A stretch of 64,000 nt of DNA, taken from the NCBI RefSeq assembly GCF_014204895.1, contig NZ_JACHMF010000001.1:8122001-8186000 (forward strand), written 5' to 3'. Positions 1 through 8,282 of this stretch are shown one piece after another. Position 1 is the first letter of the stretch; each line of letters begins with the position of its first letter. Below the pieces are notes generated by a model. That model did not search any database. It was not told the DNA's origin and saw nothing but the letters and a program-made list of their open reading frames with translations. Position numbers and translations under genes: made by a program. This stretch comes from Paractinoplanes abujensis (GTDB lineage Bacteria > Actinomycetota > Actinomycetes > Mycobacteriales > Micromonosporaceae).

Positions 1-796
1 GGTCGTCGAAGCCGGCGTCCAGGGAGAAGACGGCCCGGGCCCCGTCCAGGTCGAGCAAGGTCACCCCGGGCTGGTCGCGCAGCCAGCCGGCGTCGGTGTC
101 GACCTGCAGCTGATAGCGCGGCTCGGCGTGCTGGGCGCGCAGCGTGGCCCGGTCACCGGCGGCCCGGATCCCGCCGTCGGCGATGATCACGAGGTCGTCG
201 CACAGCCGCTCGACCAGTTCGAGCTGATGGCTCGAGAACAGCACCGGCGCCCCGGCCGCGGCCCGGTCGCGCAGCACCTCGACCATCGTCTCCACGGCGA
301 TCGGGTCGAGACCGGAGAACGGCTCGTCGAGCACCAGCACCTCGGGGTCGTGCACCAGCGCGGCGGCCACCTGCGCGCGCTGCTGGTTGCCGAGCGACAG
401 CTTCTCCAGCTTCTCGCCGGCGCGTTCACCCAGTCCGAGGCGTTCCAGGAGCTTCTTCGTACGGTCCTCGGCCGCGCTGCTGCTCAGGCCGTGCAGTCGG
501 CCCAGGTAGACGATCTGGTCGTGCACTGTCATCTTCGGGTAGAGGCCGCGCTCCTCGGGCATGTAGCCGAAGCGCTGCCGGATCTCGCGGGTCAGCGGTG
601 TGCCGCCCAGCGTCACCTCACCGCTGTCGGCGGCCAGGACGCCCAGGATGATCCGCATGGTGGTGGTCTTGCCGGCGCCGTTCGCGCCGACGAAACCGGT
701 CAGTTTGCCGCCGCCGACGGCGAACGAGACGTTCTGGAGAACTGCCCGGTCACCGAAGCTGCGGCTGACGGAATTCACGTTCAGCACGGTGGTCAT
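1..796 (-). CDS. ABC transporter ATP-binding protein (partial, cut by window edge)
   Basis: The reading frame is open from an ATG at 796 to the window edge, giving 265 codons; the C-terminus is missing. It is the nucleotide-binding subunit of an ABC exporter: a Walker A motif GANGAGKT with Lys43, a signature written LSLGNQQ in place of LSGGQ, and a Walker B ending VLVLDEPFSGLDP. The variant signature is typical of the NatA/YhaQ-like drug, sodium or peptide exporter ATPases. The membrane subunit should lie beyond the left edge. It follows a histidine kinase and response regulator on the same strand, 90 bp after the regulator stop, which suggests that two-component control of the exporter. The transported substrate cannot be read from the sequence. 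Confidence 0.9.
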   Translation of the reverse strand, partial: MTTVLNVNSVSRSFGDRAVLQNVSFAVGGGKLTGFVGANGAGKTTTMRIILGVLAADSGEVTLGGTPLTREIRQRFGYMPEERGLYPKMTVHDQIVYLGRLHGLSSSAAEDRTKKLLERLGLGERAGEKLEKLSLGNQQRAQVAAALVHDPEVLVLDEPFSGLDPIAVETMVEVLRDRAAAGAPVLFSSHQLELVERLCDDLVIIADGGIRAAGDRATLRAQHAEPRYQLQVDTDAGWLRDQPGVTLLDLDGARAVFSLDAGFDD

Positions 797-856
797 GTCT
801 GAAGACGCTAGGCAAAACGGCCGCCGAATACGTCCCGCTCGAGCACGATCATCGAG

Positions 857-874
857 GTCCTCCGCGCGGAGGAC
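857..874. promoter_or_regulatory. 18-bp perfect palindrome between response regulator and ABC ATPase genes
   Basis: GTCCTCCGCGCGGAGGAC is a perfect inverted repeat without a spacer. It lies 13 bp downstream of the response regulator stop and 61 bp upstream of the exporter ATPase start. A dimeric regulator site is the first reading, since NarL-type regulators bind inverted repeats; an RNA hairpin that dampens read-through is the alternative. There is no T-run. Confidence 0.4.
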
Positions 875-886
875 ACGGAGCGGGGG

Positions 887-1549
887 TCAGCCACCCGGGC
901 GGACGACCCCGAGCTCGTACGCCATCACCACGGCCTGGGTGCGGTCGCGTGCCCCGAGTTTGGTCAGCACCCGGCTCACGTGGGTCTTGACCGTGGTCTC
1001 GCCCAGGTGCAGGGCGGCCGCGATCTCGGCGTTGGTGGCGCCCCCGGCCAGCTCGACCAGCACCTCGTGCTCGCGCGGGGTCAGCTCGGCGAGGCGTGCC
1101 GCCGGTTCGGCCCGCGCCGCACCCGCCCCGGGCCGGGCGAACGCCGAGATGACCCGGCGGGTGATCTCGGGGGCCAGCAGCGCGTCGCCCCGCGCGATCA
1201 CCCGGACGGCCTCGACCAGCGTCTCCGGTGAGCTGTTCTTGAGCAGGAACCCGCTCGCCCCGGCCTCGAGCGCCGCGAACAGGTAGTCGTCGCGGTCGAA
1301 CGTGGTCAGGATCAGCACCGACGGCCCGTCCCCGCTCGCGACGACACGGCGGGTCGCCTCCAAGCCGTCCATCACGGGCATCTCGACGTCCATCAGCACC
1401 ACGTCGGGCGCGAGCTTCGCGCACGCGTCGACGGCCTGAGCGCCGTCCTCGGCCTCGCCGACCACCTCGATGTCGTCCTCCAGGCCGAGGATGACGCGGA
1501 AGCCCGTACGCACGAGCCGGTGGTCGTCCGCGAGGAGGACCCGGATCAC
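887..1549 (-). CDS. NarL/FixJ-type two-component response regulator
   Basis: This 220-residue protein has an N-terminal receiver domain (Asp8-Asp9 acidic pair, phospho-acceptor Asp54 in LMDVEMP, conserved Lys in FLLKN) and a C-terminal LuxR-type helix-turn-helix (LTPREHEVL, then GETTVKTHVSRVL). Length matches the family. The GTG start is chosen because it overlaps the kinase stop in a GTGA, the usual coupled arrangement, and gives the canonical IRVLLADDH opening. On phosphorylation by the adjacent kinase it should bind DNA, and the exporter ATPase immediately downstream is the most likely target. A long open frame extends far upstream but is only the GC-rich shadow of the kinase gene. Confidence 0.93.
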   Translation of the reverse strand: MIRVLLADDHRLVRTGFRVILGLEDDIEVVGEAEDGAQAVDACAKLAPDVVLMDVEMPVMDGLEATRRVVASGDGPSVLILTTFDRDDYLFAALEAGASGFLLKNSSPETLVEAVRVIARGDALLAPEITRRVISAFARPGAGAARAEPAARLAELTPREHEVLVELAGGATNAEIAAALHLGETTVKTHVSRVLTKLGARDRTQAVVMAYELGVVRPGG

Positions 1550-2832
1550 GACGTCACCCTTTCCTTGCTGCCCCGCTGGGCCGGGATGGTCAGGGGCAGG
1601 CGCGACCGTACGCGGAAACCCCCGGTGTCGCCCGTGCGGTTGCCGGCCTCGACGGTGCCGCCCAGCAGGCTCACCCGTTCGCGCATGCCGATCAGGCCCA
1701 TCCCGCCGTTCGTCCGGGCGGCGCCGCGGCCGTCGTCGGCCACGTCGATCTCGAGCTCGGTGCTGAGATAGCGGATCCGTACGTCGACCGTGGACGCGCC
1801 GGCGTGCTTGAGCGCGTTCGTCACGGCCTCCTGCACGATCCGGTACGCGGTCTGCGACGTCGACGCGGGCAGGTCGGTGACGGTGCCGTAGACCGCGTAG
1901 TGCGGCGTCAGCCCGGCGTCGCTGACCCGGTGGAGCAACTCCTCGACGCGTTCGACCCCGGGGCTGGGCGCGGTCACCGGCTCGTCGGCGGTGCGCAGCG
2001 CGCCCAGCATGCGCTGCAGCTCGTCCACCGCCGTACGGGCGCTCTCCTCGACGGCGGTGAGCGAGTCGCGCGCGGTCTCGGCGTTGCGGTCCATGGCCCG
2101 GCGCGCGGCCGCGGCCTGGATGCCCATGACCGACACGTGATGGGCCACGACGTCGTGCAGCTCGCGGGCGATCCGCAGTCGCTCGCTGACCACCGCCTGG
2201 GCCTCGGCCGCGGCTTTGGCCTGGTGGAGCTGCTCGGTCTGGTCGACCAGCACGGCTTCGCGCCGGGCGGCCAGCCACGCGATCTCGCCGAAGAAGTAGG
2301 AGAAGCCGAACACCACGACGTTCATCAGCACCTGACTGACCAGGGCCGAGAGCAGCGGGGGGAGCTCGCCCGTGCCGTCGGGGAAGGCGTCCTCCCCGAT
2401 GCCGTCGTACGAGAGCAGCCAGGTGATGGCGAGCCAGCCGAACATCGAGCCGATCACGCCGAGGCGCAGCCAGCGGGACCGCCCGTGATCGGGGGACCAG
2501 GCGCCCGCGGCGTAAACGGCCGCGAAGATCGCGCCCGAGGCGAACTGGATCTCCTGTGCCTCGCGGACCTGGCCCGCGATGAACACCACGGCCGTGACGA
2601 TCATGACGACGTCCGGGTGGCTGCGCCGCCAGACGAGCGGGAACGTGACCGCGAACGCGAACGCGAGGTGCTCGAAGGCGCTGCGTTCGACGCCCCACAC
2701 GATCTGGCCCACGCTGCGGGCCAGCATGACGTACAGCAGGGCGGCGGCCACCACGACGAGACCGATGACAAGGTCGATGCGGCGCTGGCGCGGGGTCGGG
2801 CCCGGCCGCCGCCAGTCGTCGAGGCTGGTCAT
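1546..2832 (-). CDS. Sensor histidine kinase (HisKA_3 / DesK-like family)
   Basis: The 428-residue membrane kinase has several hydrophobic segments in residues 20-200 with almost no extracytoplasmic domain, so sensing probably occurs in or near the membrane. The dimerisation/phosphotransfer motif RELHDVVAHH places the phospho-accepting His at residue 226. The HATPase domain follows, with DDGRGA and GMGLIGMRER ATP-lid elements. This is the class that pairs with NarL-type regulators, and such a regulator overlaps its stop codon. Together with the downstream ABC ATPase it resembles actinobacterial systems that switch on drug or antimicrobial-peptide exporters; the signal is not known. Confidence 0.93.
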   Translation of the reverse strand: MTSLDDWRRPGPTPRQRRIDLVIGLVVVAAALLYVMLARSVGQIVWGVERSAFEHLAFAFAVTFPLVWRRSHPDVVMIVTAVVFIAGQVREAQEIQFASGAIFAAVYAAGAWSPDHGRSRWLRLGVIGSMFGWLAITWLLSYDGIGEDAFPDGTGELPPLLSALVSQVLMNVVVFGFSYFFGEIAWLAARREAVLVDQTEQLHQAKAAAEAQAVVSERLRIARELHDVVAHHVSVMGIQAAAARRAMDRNAETARDSLTAVEESARTAVDELQRMLGALRTADEPVTAPSPGVERVEELLHRVSDAGLTPHYAVYGTVTDLPASTSQTAYRIVQEAVTNALKHAGASTVDVRIRYLSTELEIDVADDGRGAARTNGGMGLIGMRERVSLLGGTVEAGNRTGDTGGFRVRSRLPLTIPAQRGSKERVTS

Positions 2833-2886
2833 GCCCTTGAGCCTGCCACATGCGCCAGGCCTCGACGGACGGTGATCTTGCGCGGG

Positions 2887-3255
2887 TCAGGCGCTGTAGT
2901 ACTGCGTCTTTGCGATGTCCGGGTGGGTTTGCGTGGGGATGTCGGCGTCGTCGTCGGGGGTCAGGGTGCCGCCCAGTTCGATGATCCGGCGGTGGGCCGC
3001 GGCCAGGCGGTCCTCGAGGGTGACGATGCGGCAGGCGGCGGTCAGCAGGTAGCCCTCGTCCAGCAACTGGCGCACCCGTTGGGCCAGTTGGAGCTGGTGG
3101 CGGGAGTAACGTCGGTGGCCGCCGTGGGAGCGCTCGGGCTCGATCAGGCCGGCGGCGCCGAGACTGCGGAGGAATGCGGGGGTCACGCCGATCATCTCGG
3201 CGGCGCGGCCCATCGTGTACGCCGGGAAGTCGGCGTCGTCGAAGGTCGTGCTCAT
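2887..3255 (-). CDS. MerR-family (HspR-like) transcriptional regulator
   Basis: This 122-residue regulator has an N-terminal winged helix-turn-helix (TMGRAAEMIGVTPAFLRSLG) and the wing GGHRRYS, followed by a helical segment (residues about 55-90) that resembles a MerR dimerisation coil. No effector domain follows, as in HspR-type or short orphan MerR proteins. The ATG at 3255 is preferred over upstream in-frame codons because GGAAGG precedes it at good spacing and the wing-HTH then starts near residue 13. Its target is not apparent; it has no co-directional partner gene, and the kinase gene ends the next group on the same strand. Confidence 0.8.
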   Translation of the reverse strand: MSTTFDDADFPAYTMGRAAEMIGVTPAFLRSLGAAGLIEPERSHGGHRRYSRHQLQLAQRVRQLLDEGYLLTAACRIVTLEDRLAAAHRRIIELGGTLTPDDDADIPTQTHPDIAKTQYYSA

Positions 3256-3310
3256 CGTGCCCTTCCGGGGGGTCAAGCGAGTTGCGTCCGGGGTGTCCGG
3301 TACACAATCC

Positions 3311-3345
3311 AAGGCCCCGGCGGGTAACCGGGGCCTTGGCTTTTC
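3311..3345 (+). terminator. Rho-independent terminator-like hairpin, plus strand
   Basis: AAGGCCCCGG (3311-3320) and CCGGGGCCTT (3328-3337) form a perfect 10-bp stem with a 7-nt loop, followed by GGCTTTTC. The T-rich side makes it active for plus-strand transcription, yet no plus-strand gene lies upstream. It may insulate the MerR promoter from antisense transcription or end an unannotated RNA. Confidence 0.6.
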
Positions 3346-3896
3346 AATTCTGGTGCCGGCCGTCGCCGGCGCATTCGGCAGTCCGCCTGCGTGCCGCTAG
3401 CGGACCACCTGAGTGATGGGCATCGGCTGCGATCACCTCTTGTCGGGTCGGGGACGTTGCGCTTACGCGTTGCTGCGGTATCTCGTCCTCCTTAGCCAAC
3501 TCAGGGTCTGCGATTGCGTGCCGGCTGTGCGTGGCCGACTCCAGAAACTGTATTCCGATCACGGCCGGATTTCTAGTACCGACGCTGCAGATTTTTTAGG
3601 ACAAATCGTCGGAGTGATCCATGTTGCCGCAGGTCGACCAGGGGGAATGGGGCGGCGGCGCGGGACGGGCGCACGGCGTGGCGATGCCACGTGAGAGAGA
3701 GGTGACCGCGTCCCGCGCCGCCGCGGGCAGGGGCGCCGGTGGGGCTGCCCCGGGTGTTCGCGAAGCCTGCCGAGGGCTCGCGCGCCGTGATGATCGGCGT
3801 CAGAACACCGGCCGGGATCGAGTCGTTCGATGCCCTGTCATGGCTACGAGTGTGCCGGGCCGGGGCCGGGCGGAGCAACGCAATTAACGCTGCGCA

Positions 3897-3924
3897 TTGA
3901 CGTCGGTAACACAGCGGGTAGATC
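3897..3924 (+). promoter_or_regulatory. Possible sigma-70-type promoter of the permease cluster
   Basis: TTGACG (3897-3902) and TAGATC (3919-3924) are separated by 16 bp, about 55 bp before the permease ATG. The -35 matches the consensus well, the -10 only moderately. Confidence 0.35.
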
Positions 3925-3978
3925 ATCACGGCACGCCGTGGCCTCGGTCACAGCAACCCTTCGGTAAGGGAGCCGCAC

Positions 3979-5505
3979 ATGAGCGTCAACCCCGCACCCA
4001 GCACCGACGAAGAACGCCTTGCCCAACTCGGCTACCAGCAGGAACTGCATCGCCGACTGTCCGGCTTCTCGAACTTCGCGGTCTCCTTCTCGATCATCTC
4101 CATTCTGGCCGGTGCGATCACCTCGTACGGGATCGCCATGGCCGCCGGCGGCCCGATCGCCATCACCCTGGGCTGGCTGTTCGTCGGCATCATGGTGACC
4201 TTCGTGGCCCTGGCCATGGCCGAGGTCTGCTCGGCCTACCCGACCGCCGGCGCGCTCTACTGGTGGGCGGCGGCGCTGGCCAAACGCAACAAGGCCGCCT
4301 GGGCCTGGTTCGTCGGCTGGTTCAACTTCCTGGGCGAGGTGGCCGTCACCGCCGCCATCGACTTCGGGGCGGCCATCACGACCTCGGCCTTTCTCAGCCT
4401 GACCTTCGACATGGAGGTCACGACCGGGCGCACGTTCCTGATCTTCCTGGTCATCATCGTCGTGCACGGCCTGCTGAACACGTTCGGCGTCAACCTGGTG
4501 CGGGTCCTGTCGGACGTCAGCGCCTGGTGGCACCTGGTCGGCGTGGCCGTCATCGTGGGCGTGCTGGCGATCGTGCCCGACACCCACAAGCCCATCTCCG
4601 AGGTGTTCACCGAGGTCCACAACGCCACCGGGTTCACGTTCGCCGGGGCCGGCGTGTACGCCGTGCTCATCGGCCTGCTGATGGCGCAGTACACGTACAC
4701 CGGCTACGACGCCTCGGCGCACGTGGCGGAGGAGACGCACGACGCCGCCCGGGCCGCCCCGCGCGGGATCGTGATGTCGGTGGTCGTCTCGGTGATCGCC
4801 GGTTTCGTGCTGCTGTTCGCGATCACCTGGTCGATCCAGGACTACGAGGCGCAGCGGACCACCGACCTGGGTCTGCCGCCGGCGCAGATCTTCATCGACG
4901 CCGCCGGCCACAACACGGGCACGTTCCTGCTGTTCATCTGCATGGTCGCGCAGTGGTTCTGCGGCATGGCCTCGGTCACCGCCAACTCGCGGATGTCGTA
5001 CGCCTTCGCCCGCGACGGCGCGCTGCCCGGCTCGCGGCTGTGGAAGCAGGTCAATCCCCGTACGGGCACCCCGACCAACTCGATCTGGCTCTGCGTGACC
5101 CTGTCCACGCTGCTGGTGCTGCCGTCGCTGTGGAACACGACGGCCTACCTGGCGGCCACCTCGGTCGCCGTCATCGGCCTCTACATCGCGTACGTCATGC
5201 CGGTCTTCCTGCGGCGGATGAACCCCGATTTCGAGCGGGGCCCGTGGCATCTGGGTAAGTGGAGCGCGGCGGTCGGCTGGATCGCCATCGTCTGGGTAGT
5301 GATCATCTGCGTGCTGTTCGTGCTGCCGACGGCCAGCCCGATCACCGCGGCCAACTTCAACTACACGATCGTCGCCGTCGCGGTGGTGCTCGCCTTCGCC
5401 ACGATCTGGTGGTTCGCGGGCGCCCGCAAGTGGTTCACCGGGCCCAAGCAGAACCTGATCGAGAAGGCCCACCACGGCGAACAGACGATGCCGACCGAGA
5501 ACTGA
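3979..5505 (+). CDS. APC-superfamily amino acid/amine permease
   Basis: The 508-residue integral membrane protein has about 12 hydrophobic helices and the early APC-type segment FAVSFSIISILAG followed by glycine-rich helix 1 residues. The signature AEVCSAYPTAGALYWW is the eukaryotic/bacterial amino-acid/choline/GABA transporter type motif. It probably imports the amine or amino acid that the next genes degrade by gamma-glutamylation; GABA, putrescine or another polyamine are the obvious candidates, but the sequence does not decide. A GGGAG-like ribosome site precedes the ATG. It is the first gene of a six-gene plus-strand cluster. Confidence 0.9.
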   Translation: MSVNPAPSTDEERLAQLGYQQELHRRLSGFSNFAVSFSIISILAGAITSYGIAMAAGGPIAITLGWLFVGIMVTFVALAMAEVCSAYPTAGALYWWAAALAKRNKAAWAWFVGWFNFLGEVAVTAAIDFGAAITTSAFLSLTFDMEVTTGRTFLIFLVIIVVHGLLNTFGVNLVRVLSDVSAWWHLVGVAVIVGVLAIVPDTHKPISEVFTEVHNATGFTFAGAGVYAVLIGLLMAQYTYTGYDASAHVAEETHDAARAAPRGIVMSVVVSVIAGFVLLFAITWSIQDYEAQRTTDLGLPPAQIFIDAAGHNTGTFLLFICMVAQWFCGMASVTANSRMSYAFARDGALPGSRLWKQVNPRTGTPTNSIWLCVTLSTLLVLPSLWNTTAYLAATSVAVIGLYIAYVMPVFLRRMNPDFERGPWHLGKWSAAVGWIAIVWVVIICVLFVLPTASPITAANFNYTIVAVAVVLAFATIWWFAGARKWFTGPKQNLIEKAHHGEQTMPTEN

Positions 5506-5515
5506 CCACGGAAGC

Positions 5516-5545
5516 GGGGCCGGGTGTCCGTAAACGCCCGGCCCC
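5516..5545 (+). other. Stable stem-loop between permease and synthetase genes
   Basis: GGGGCCGGG (5516-5524) and CCCGGCCCC (5537-5545) pair perfectly over 9 bp around a 12-nt loop. No T-run follows, so it is more likely an mRNA-processing or attenuating element that adjusts permease against enzyme levels than a full terminator. Confidence 0.5.
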
Positions 5546-5569
5546 TGGACGAACGAGGAGACCGACCGC

Positions 5570-6916
5570 ATGGATCTCGAGGAACTGGACGTCTCCGTCG
5601 ACAACGGCAGCATCGACACCGTGCTGCTGGCGCTGACCGACATGCAGGGCCGGCTGCAGGGCAAGCGGCTGCACGGCCGCTACTTCGTGGACGAGGTGGT
5701 CAGCGGCGGCAGCGAGGGCTGCAACTACCTGCTCGCGGTGGACGTCGACATGAACACCGTCGACGGGTACGAGTCGTCCTCGTGGGCCAGCGGCTACGGC
5801 GACTTCGTGATGAAGCCCGACTTCACGACGCTGCGGCCGGTGCCCTGGCAGCCCGGGACGGCGATGGTGCTGGCCGACCTCGAGACGACGAGCGGCGAGC
5901 CCGTGTACGCCTCGCCCCGGCAGATCCTCAAGCGCCAGCTCGACCGGCTGGCCGCGCACGGCCTCACCGCGTACGCGGGAACCGAACTGGAGTTCGTGCT
6001 CTACAAGGACACGTACGAGCAAGCCTTTGACAAGGGTTATCGCGGGCTGATCCCGGCGAACCAGTACAACGTGGACTACTCGCTGCTGGGGACCGCGCGG
6101 GTCGAGCCGCTGCTGCGCCGCATCCGCAACGAGATGTACGGGGCCGGGCTGGTGCCGGAGAGCGCCAAGGGGGAGTGCAACTTCGGCCAGCACGAGATCG
6201 CCTTCCGCTACGCCGACGCGCTGACCGCCGCCGACCACCACGTGATCTACAAGAACGGGGCCAAGGAGATCGCCGCCCAGGAGGGCATGGCGCTGACCTT
6301 CATGGCCAAGCCCAACGAGCGCGAGGGCAACTCCTGCCACATTCACTTCTCGCTGCGCGGGCCGGACGGCAAGTCGGCCATGCTGGGCGACGGGCCGGCC
6401 CACCTCAGCGAGACCGGGCAGCGGGTGCTGGCCGGGCTGCTGGCCACGATGCGCGAGTTCAGCCTGCTGTTCGCGCCCAACATCAACTCCTACAAGCGCT
6501 ATCAGGCGGGCTCGTTCGCGCCGACCGCGCTGCGCTGGGGCGTCGACAACCGCACCTGCGCGCTGCGGATCGCCGGCCACGGGCAGGGCATGCGGGTCGA
6601 GAACCGGGTGCCGGGCGGCGACGTGAACCCCTACCTGGCGATCGCCGCCCTGGTCGCGGGCGCGCTGCACGGGCTGGAGAACGAACTCGAACTGGAGCCG
6701 GAGACGCCGGGCAACGCGTACGACGACGCCACCGCCGACCGCGTGCCGACCACCCTGCGCGAGGCCCAGCAGCTGTGGCTGGGCAGCGACGTGGCGCGGG
6801 AGGCGTTCGGGGCGGACGTGGTCGGCCACTACGCCAACATGGCCCAGGTCGAGCTGACCGCTTTCGACGCGGCGGTTACCGACTGGGAGCTGCGCCGCGG
6901 CTTCGAGCGAATGTGA
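5570..6916 (+). CDS. Glutamine synthetase-superfamily gamma-glutamyl-amine ligase (PuuA/GlnA3-like)
   Basis: This 448-residue enzyme has the beta-grasp N-terminal and the catalytic domain of type I glutamine synthetase: metal and substrate motifs ELEFVLY, GECNFGQHE, HIHFSL, and the ATP/glutamate segment around NSYKRY and RVPGGDVNPYLA. The adenylylation-loop NLYDLP of true GlnA is replaced by a different sequence, which points to a GS-like ligase that joins glutamate to an amine rather than ammonium. Permease upstream, aldehyde dehydrogenase and gamma-glutamyl-GABA hydrolases downstream match the Puu pathway (established in E. coli; GlnA3 in Streptomyces). The exact amine remains open. GAGGAG precedes the ATG. 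Confidence 0.88.
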   Translation: MDLEELDVSVDNGSIDTVLLALTDMQGRLQGKRLHGRYFVDEVVSGGSEGCNYLLAVDVDMNTVDGYESSSWASGYGDFVMKPDFTTLRPVPWQPGTAMVLADLETTSGEPVYASPRQILKRQLDRLAAHGLTAYAGTELEFVLYKDTYEQAFDKGYRGLIPANQYNVDYSLLGTARVEPLLRRIRNEMYGAGLVPESAKGECNFGQHEIAFRYADALTAADHHVIYKNGAKEIAAQEGMALTFMAKPNEREGNSCHIHFSLRGPDGKSAMLGDGPAHLSETGQRVLAGLLATMREFSLLFAPNINSYKRYQAGSFAPTALRWGVDNRTCALRIAGHGQGMRVENRVPGGDVNPYLAIAALVAGALHGLENELELEPETPGNAYDDATADRVPTTLREAQQLWLGSDVAREAFGADVVGHYANMAQVELTAFDAAVTDWELRRGFERM

Positions 6917-6926
6917 GACTGGATCC

Positions 6927-8282
6927 GTGACTGATGTGATCAACCCTGCGACGGGTGAGGTCTTCACGACCGTGCCGTCGCTGGACCTGGCGGCGACCGA
7001 CGCGGCCATCGAACGGGCGGCCCGGGCCTTCCCGGCGTGGCGGGCCGTGGCGCCGGGCGACCGGGCCCGGCTGCTGCGCCGCTTCGCCGCCGTCGTCGAC
7101 CAGCACCTCGACGAGCTGGCCGAGCTGGAGGTGCGCAACGCCGGCCACACCGTCGGCAACGCCCGCTGGGAGGCCGGCAACGTCCGCGACGTGCTCGACT
7201 ACTACGCGGGCGCGCCCGAGCGGCTCAGCGGCCGGCAGATCCCGGTCCCCGGCGGTCTCGACGTGACGTTCCACGAGCCGCTGGGCGTGGTCGGCATCAT
7301 CGTGCCGTGGAACTTCCCGATGCCGATCGCCGGCTGGGGTTTCGCCCCGGCGCTGGCGGCCGGCAACACCGTCGTGCTCAAACCGGCCGAGCTCACTCCG
7401 CTCACCGCGATCCGGCTCGGCGAGCTGGCCCTCGAAGCCGGGCTGCCCGAGGGTGTCTTCCAGGTCGTCCCCGGTCAGGGCTCAGTCGTGGGGCAGCGGT
7501 TCGTGACCCATCCGGCCGTTCGCAAGATCTGCTTCACCGGCTCCACCGAGGTCGGCAAGTCGATCATGGCGGGCGCGGCCGACCAGGTGAAACGGGTGAC
7601 GCTGGAGCTCGGCGGCAAGAGCGCCAACATCGTCTTCGCGGACGCCGACCTGGAGCAGGCGGCCGCCTCGGCCCCCGGCTCGGTCTTCGACAACGCCGGT
7701 CAGGACTGCTGCGCCCGCTCGCGGCTGCTGGTGCAGGAGTCGGTCTACGACAAGTTCCTGTCCCTGCTCGAACCGGCGGTACGGGCGTTCCGGGTGACCG
7801 ATCCCGCGCAGCCCGACGCCGAGATGGGCCCGCTGATCTCGGCGTCGCACAAGAAGACCGTGACCTCGTACGTGGACGGGTCGGACGTCGCCTTCCGGGG
7901 GAGCGCGCCGGAGACCGGGGGCTGGTGGTTCCCGCCGACCGTGCTGCTGGCCCACTCGACCGAGGACCGGCACTGGCGCGAGGAGGTCTTCGGGCCGGTG
8001 CTCTCGGTGCTGCCCTTCAAGGACGAGGAAGACGCCGTACGGCTGGCCAACGACACCGAGTACGGGCTGTCGGGCTCGCTCTGGACCCGCGACGTGGGCC
8101 GGGCGCTGCGTGTCTCGCGCGCCGTGGAAACCGGAGCGCTGAGCGTCAACAGTCACTCCTCGGTGCGCTATTGGACCCCCTTCGGCGGGATGAAACAGTC
8201 GGGACTCGGCCGTGAGCTGGGACCGGATGCGCTTTTGTCCTTCACGGACGTCAAGAACGTGTTCCTGGCAATGGGAGATTAA
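6927..8282 (+). CDS. Aldehyde dehydrogenase (PuuC-like)
   Basis: This NAD(P)-dependent dehydrogenase of 451 residues should oxidise the aldehyde formed from the gamma-glutamylated amine. The Rossmann-fold and cofactor motifs are VGIIVPWNFP and FTGSTEVGK; catalytic Glu lies in LELGGKSAN and the nucleophile Cys in NAGQDCC. EVFGPVLSV and the PFGGMKQSG C-terminal signature complete the family. It is about 20-40 residues shorter at the N-terminus than many members but has every catalytic element. The GTG start lies 10 bp after the synthetase stop, and the stop directly abuts the next start, so translation is probably coupled. Confidence 0.92.
   Translation: MTDVINPATGEVFTTVPSLDLAATDAAIERAARAFPAWRAVAPGDRARLLRRFAAVVDQHLDELAELEVRNAGHTVGNARWEAGNVRDVLDYYAGAPERLSGRQIPVPGGLDVTFHEPLGVVGIIVPWNFPMPIAGWGFAPALAAGNTVVLKPAELTPLTAIRLGELALEAGLPEGVFQVVPGQGSVVGQRFVTHPAVRKICFTGSTEVGKSIMAGAADQVKRVTLELGGKSANIVFADADLEQAAASAPGSVFDNAGQDCCARSRLLVQESVYDKFLSLLEPAVRAFRVTDPAQPDAEMGPLISASHKKTVTSYVDGSDVAFRGSAPETGGWWFPPTVLLAHSTEDRHWREEVFGPVLSVLPFKDEEDAVRLANDTEYGLSGSLWTRDVGRALRVSRAVETGALSVNSHSSVRYWTPFGGMKQSGLGRELGPDALLSFTDVKNVFLAMGD

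Larger units (their letters stand above)
3256..3978. other. 723-bp intergenic stretch without a convincing gene
   Basis: Only short frames with unconvincing composition occur here. The stretch holds an intrinsic-terminator-like hairpin near its left end, a locally AT-richer patch around 3541-3600 (including a run of six T), and a plausible promoter just before the permease gene. I see no tRNA or transposon end in it. Confidence 0.6.

Noticed and set aside
3621..3887. Plus-strand 88-codon frame in the 3.3-4.0 kb gap
   Set aside because: Composition is Gly/Arg/Ala noise, no ribosome site and no recognised motif.
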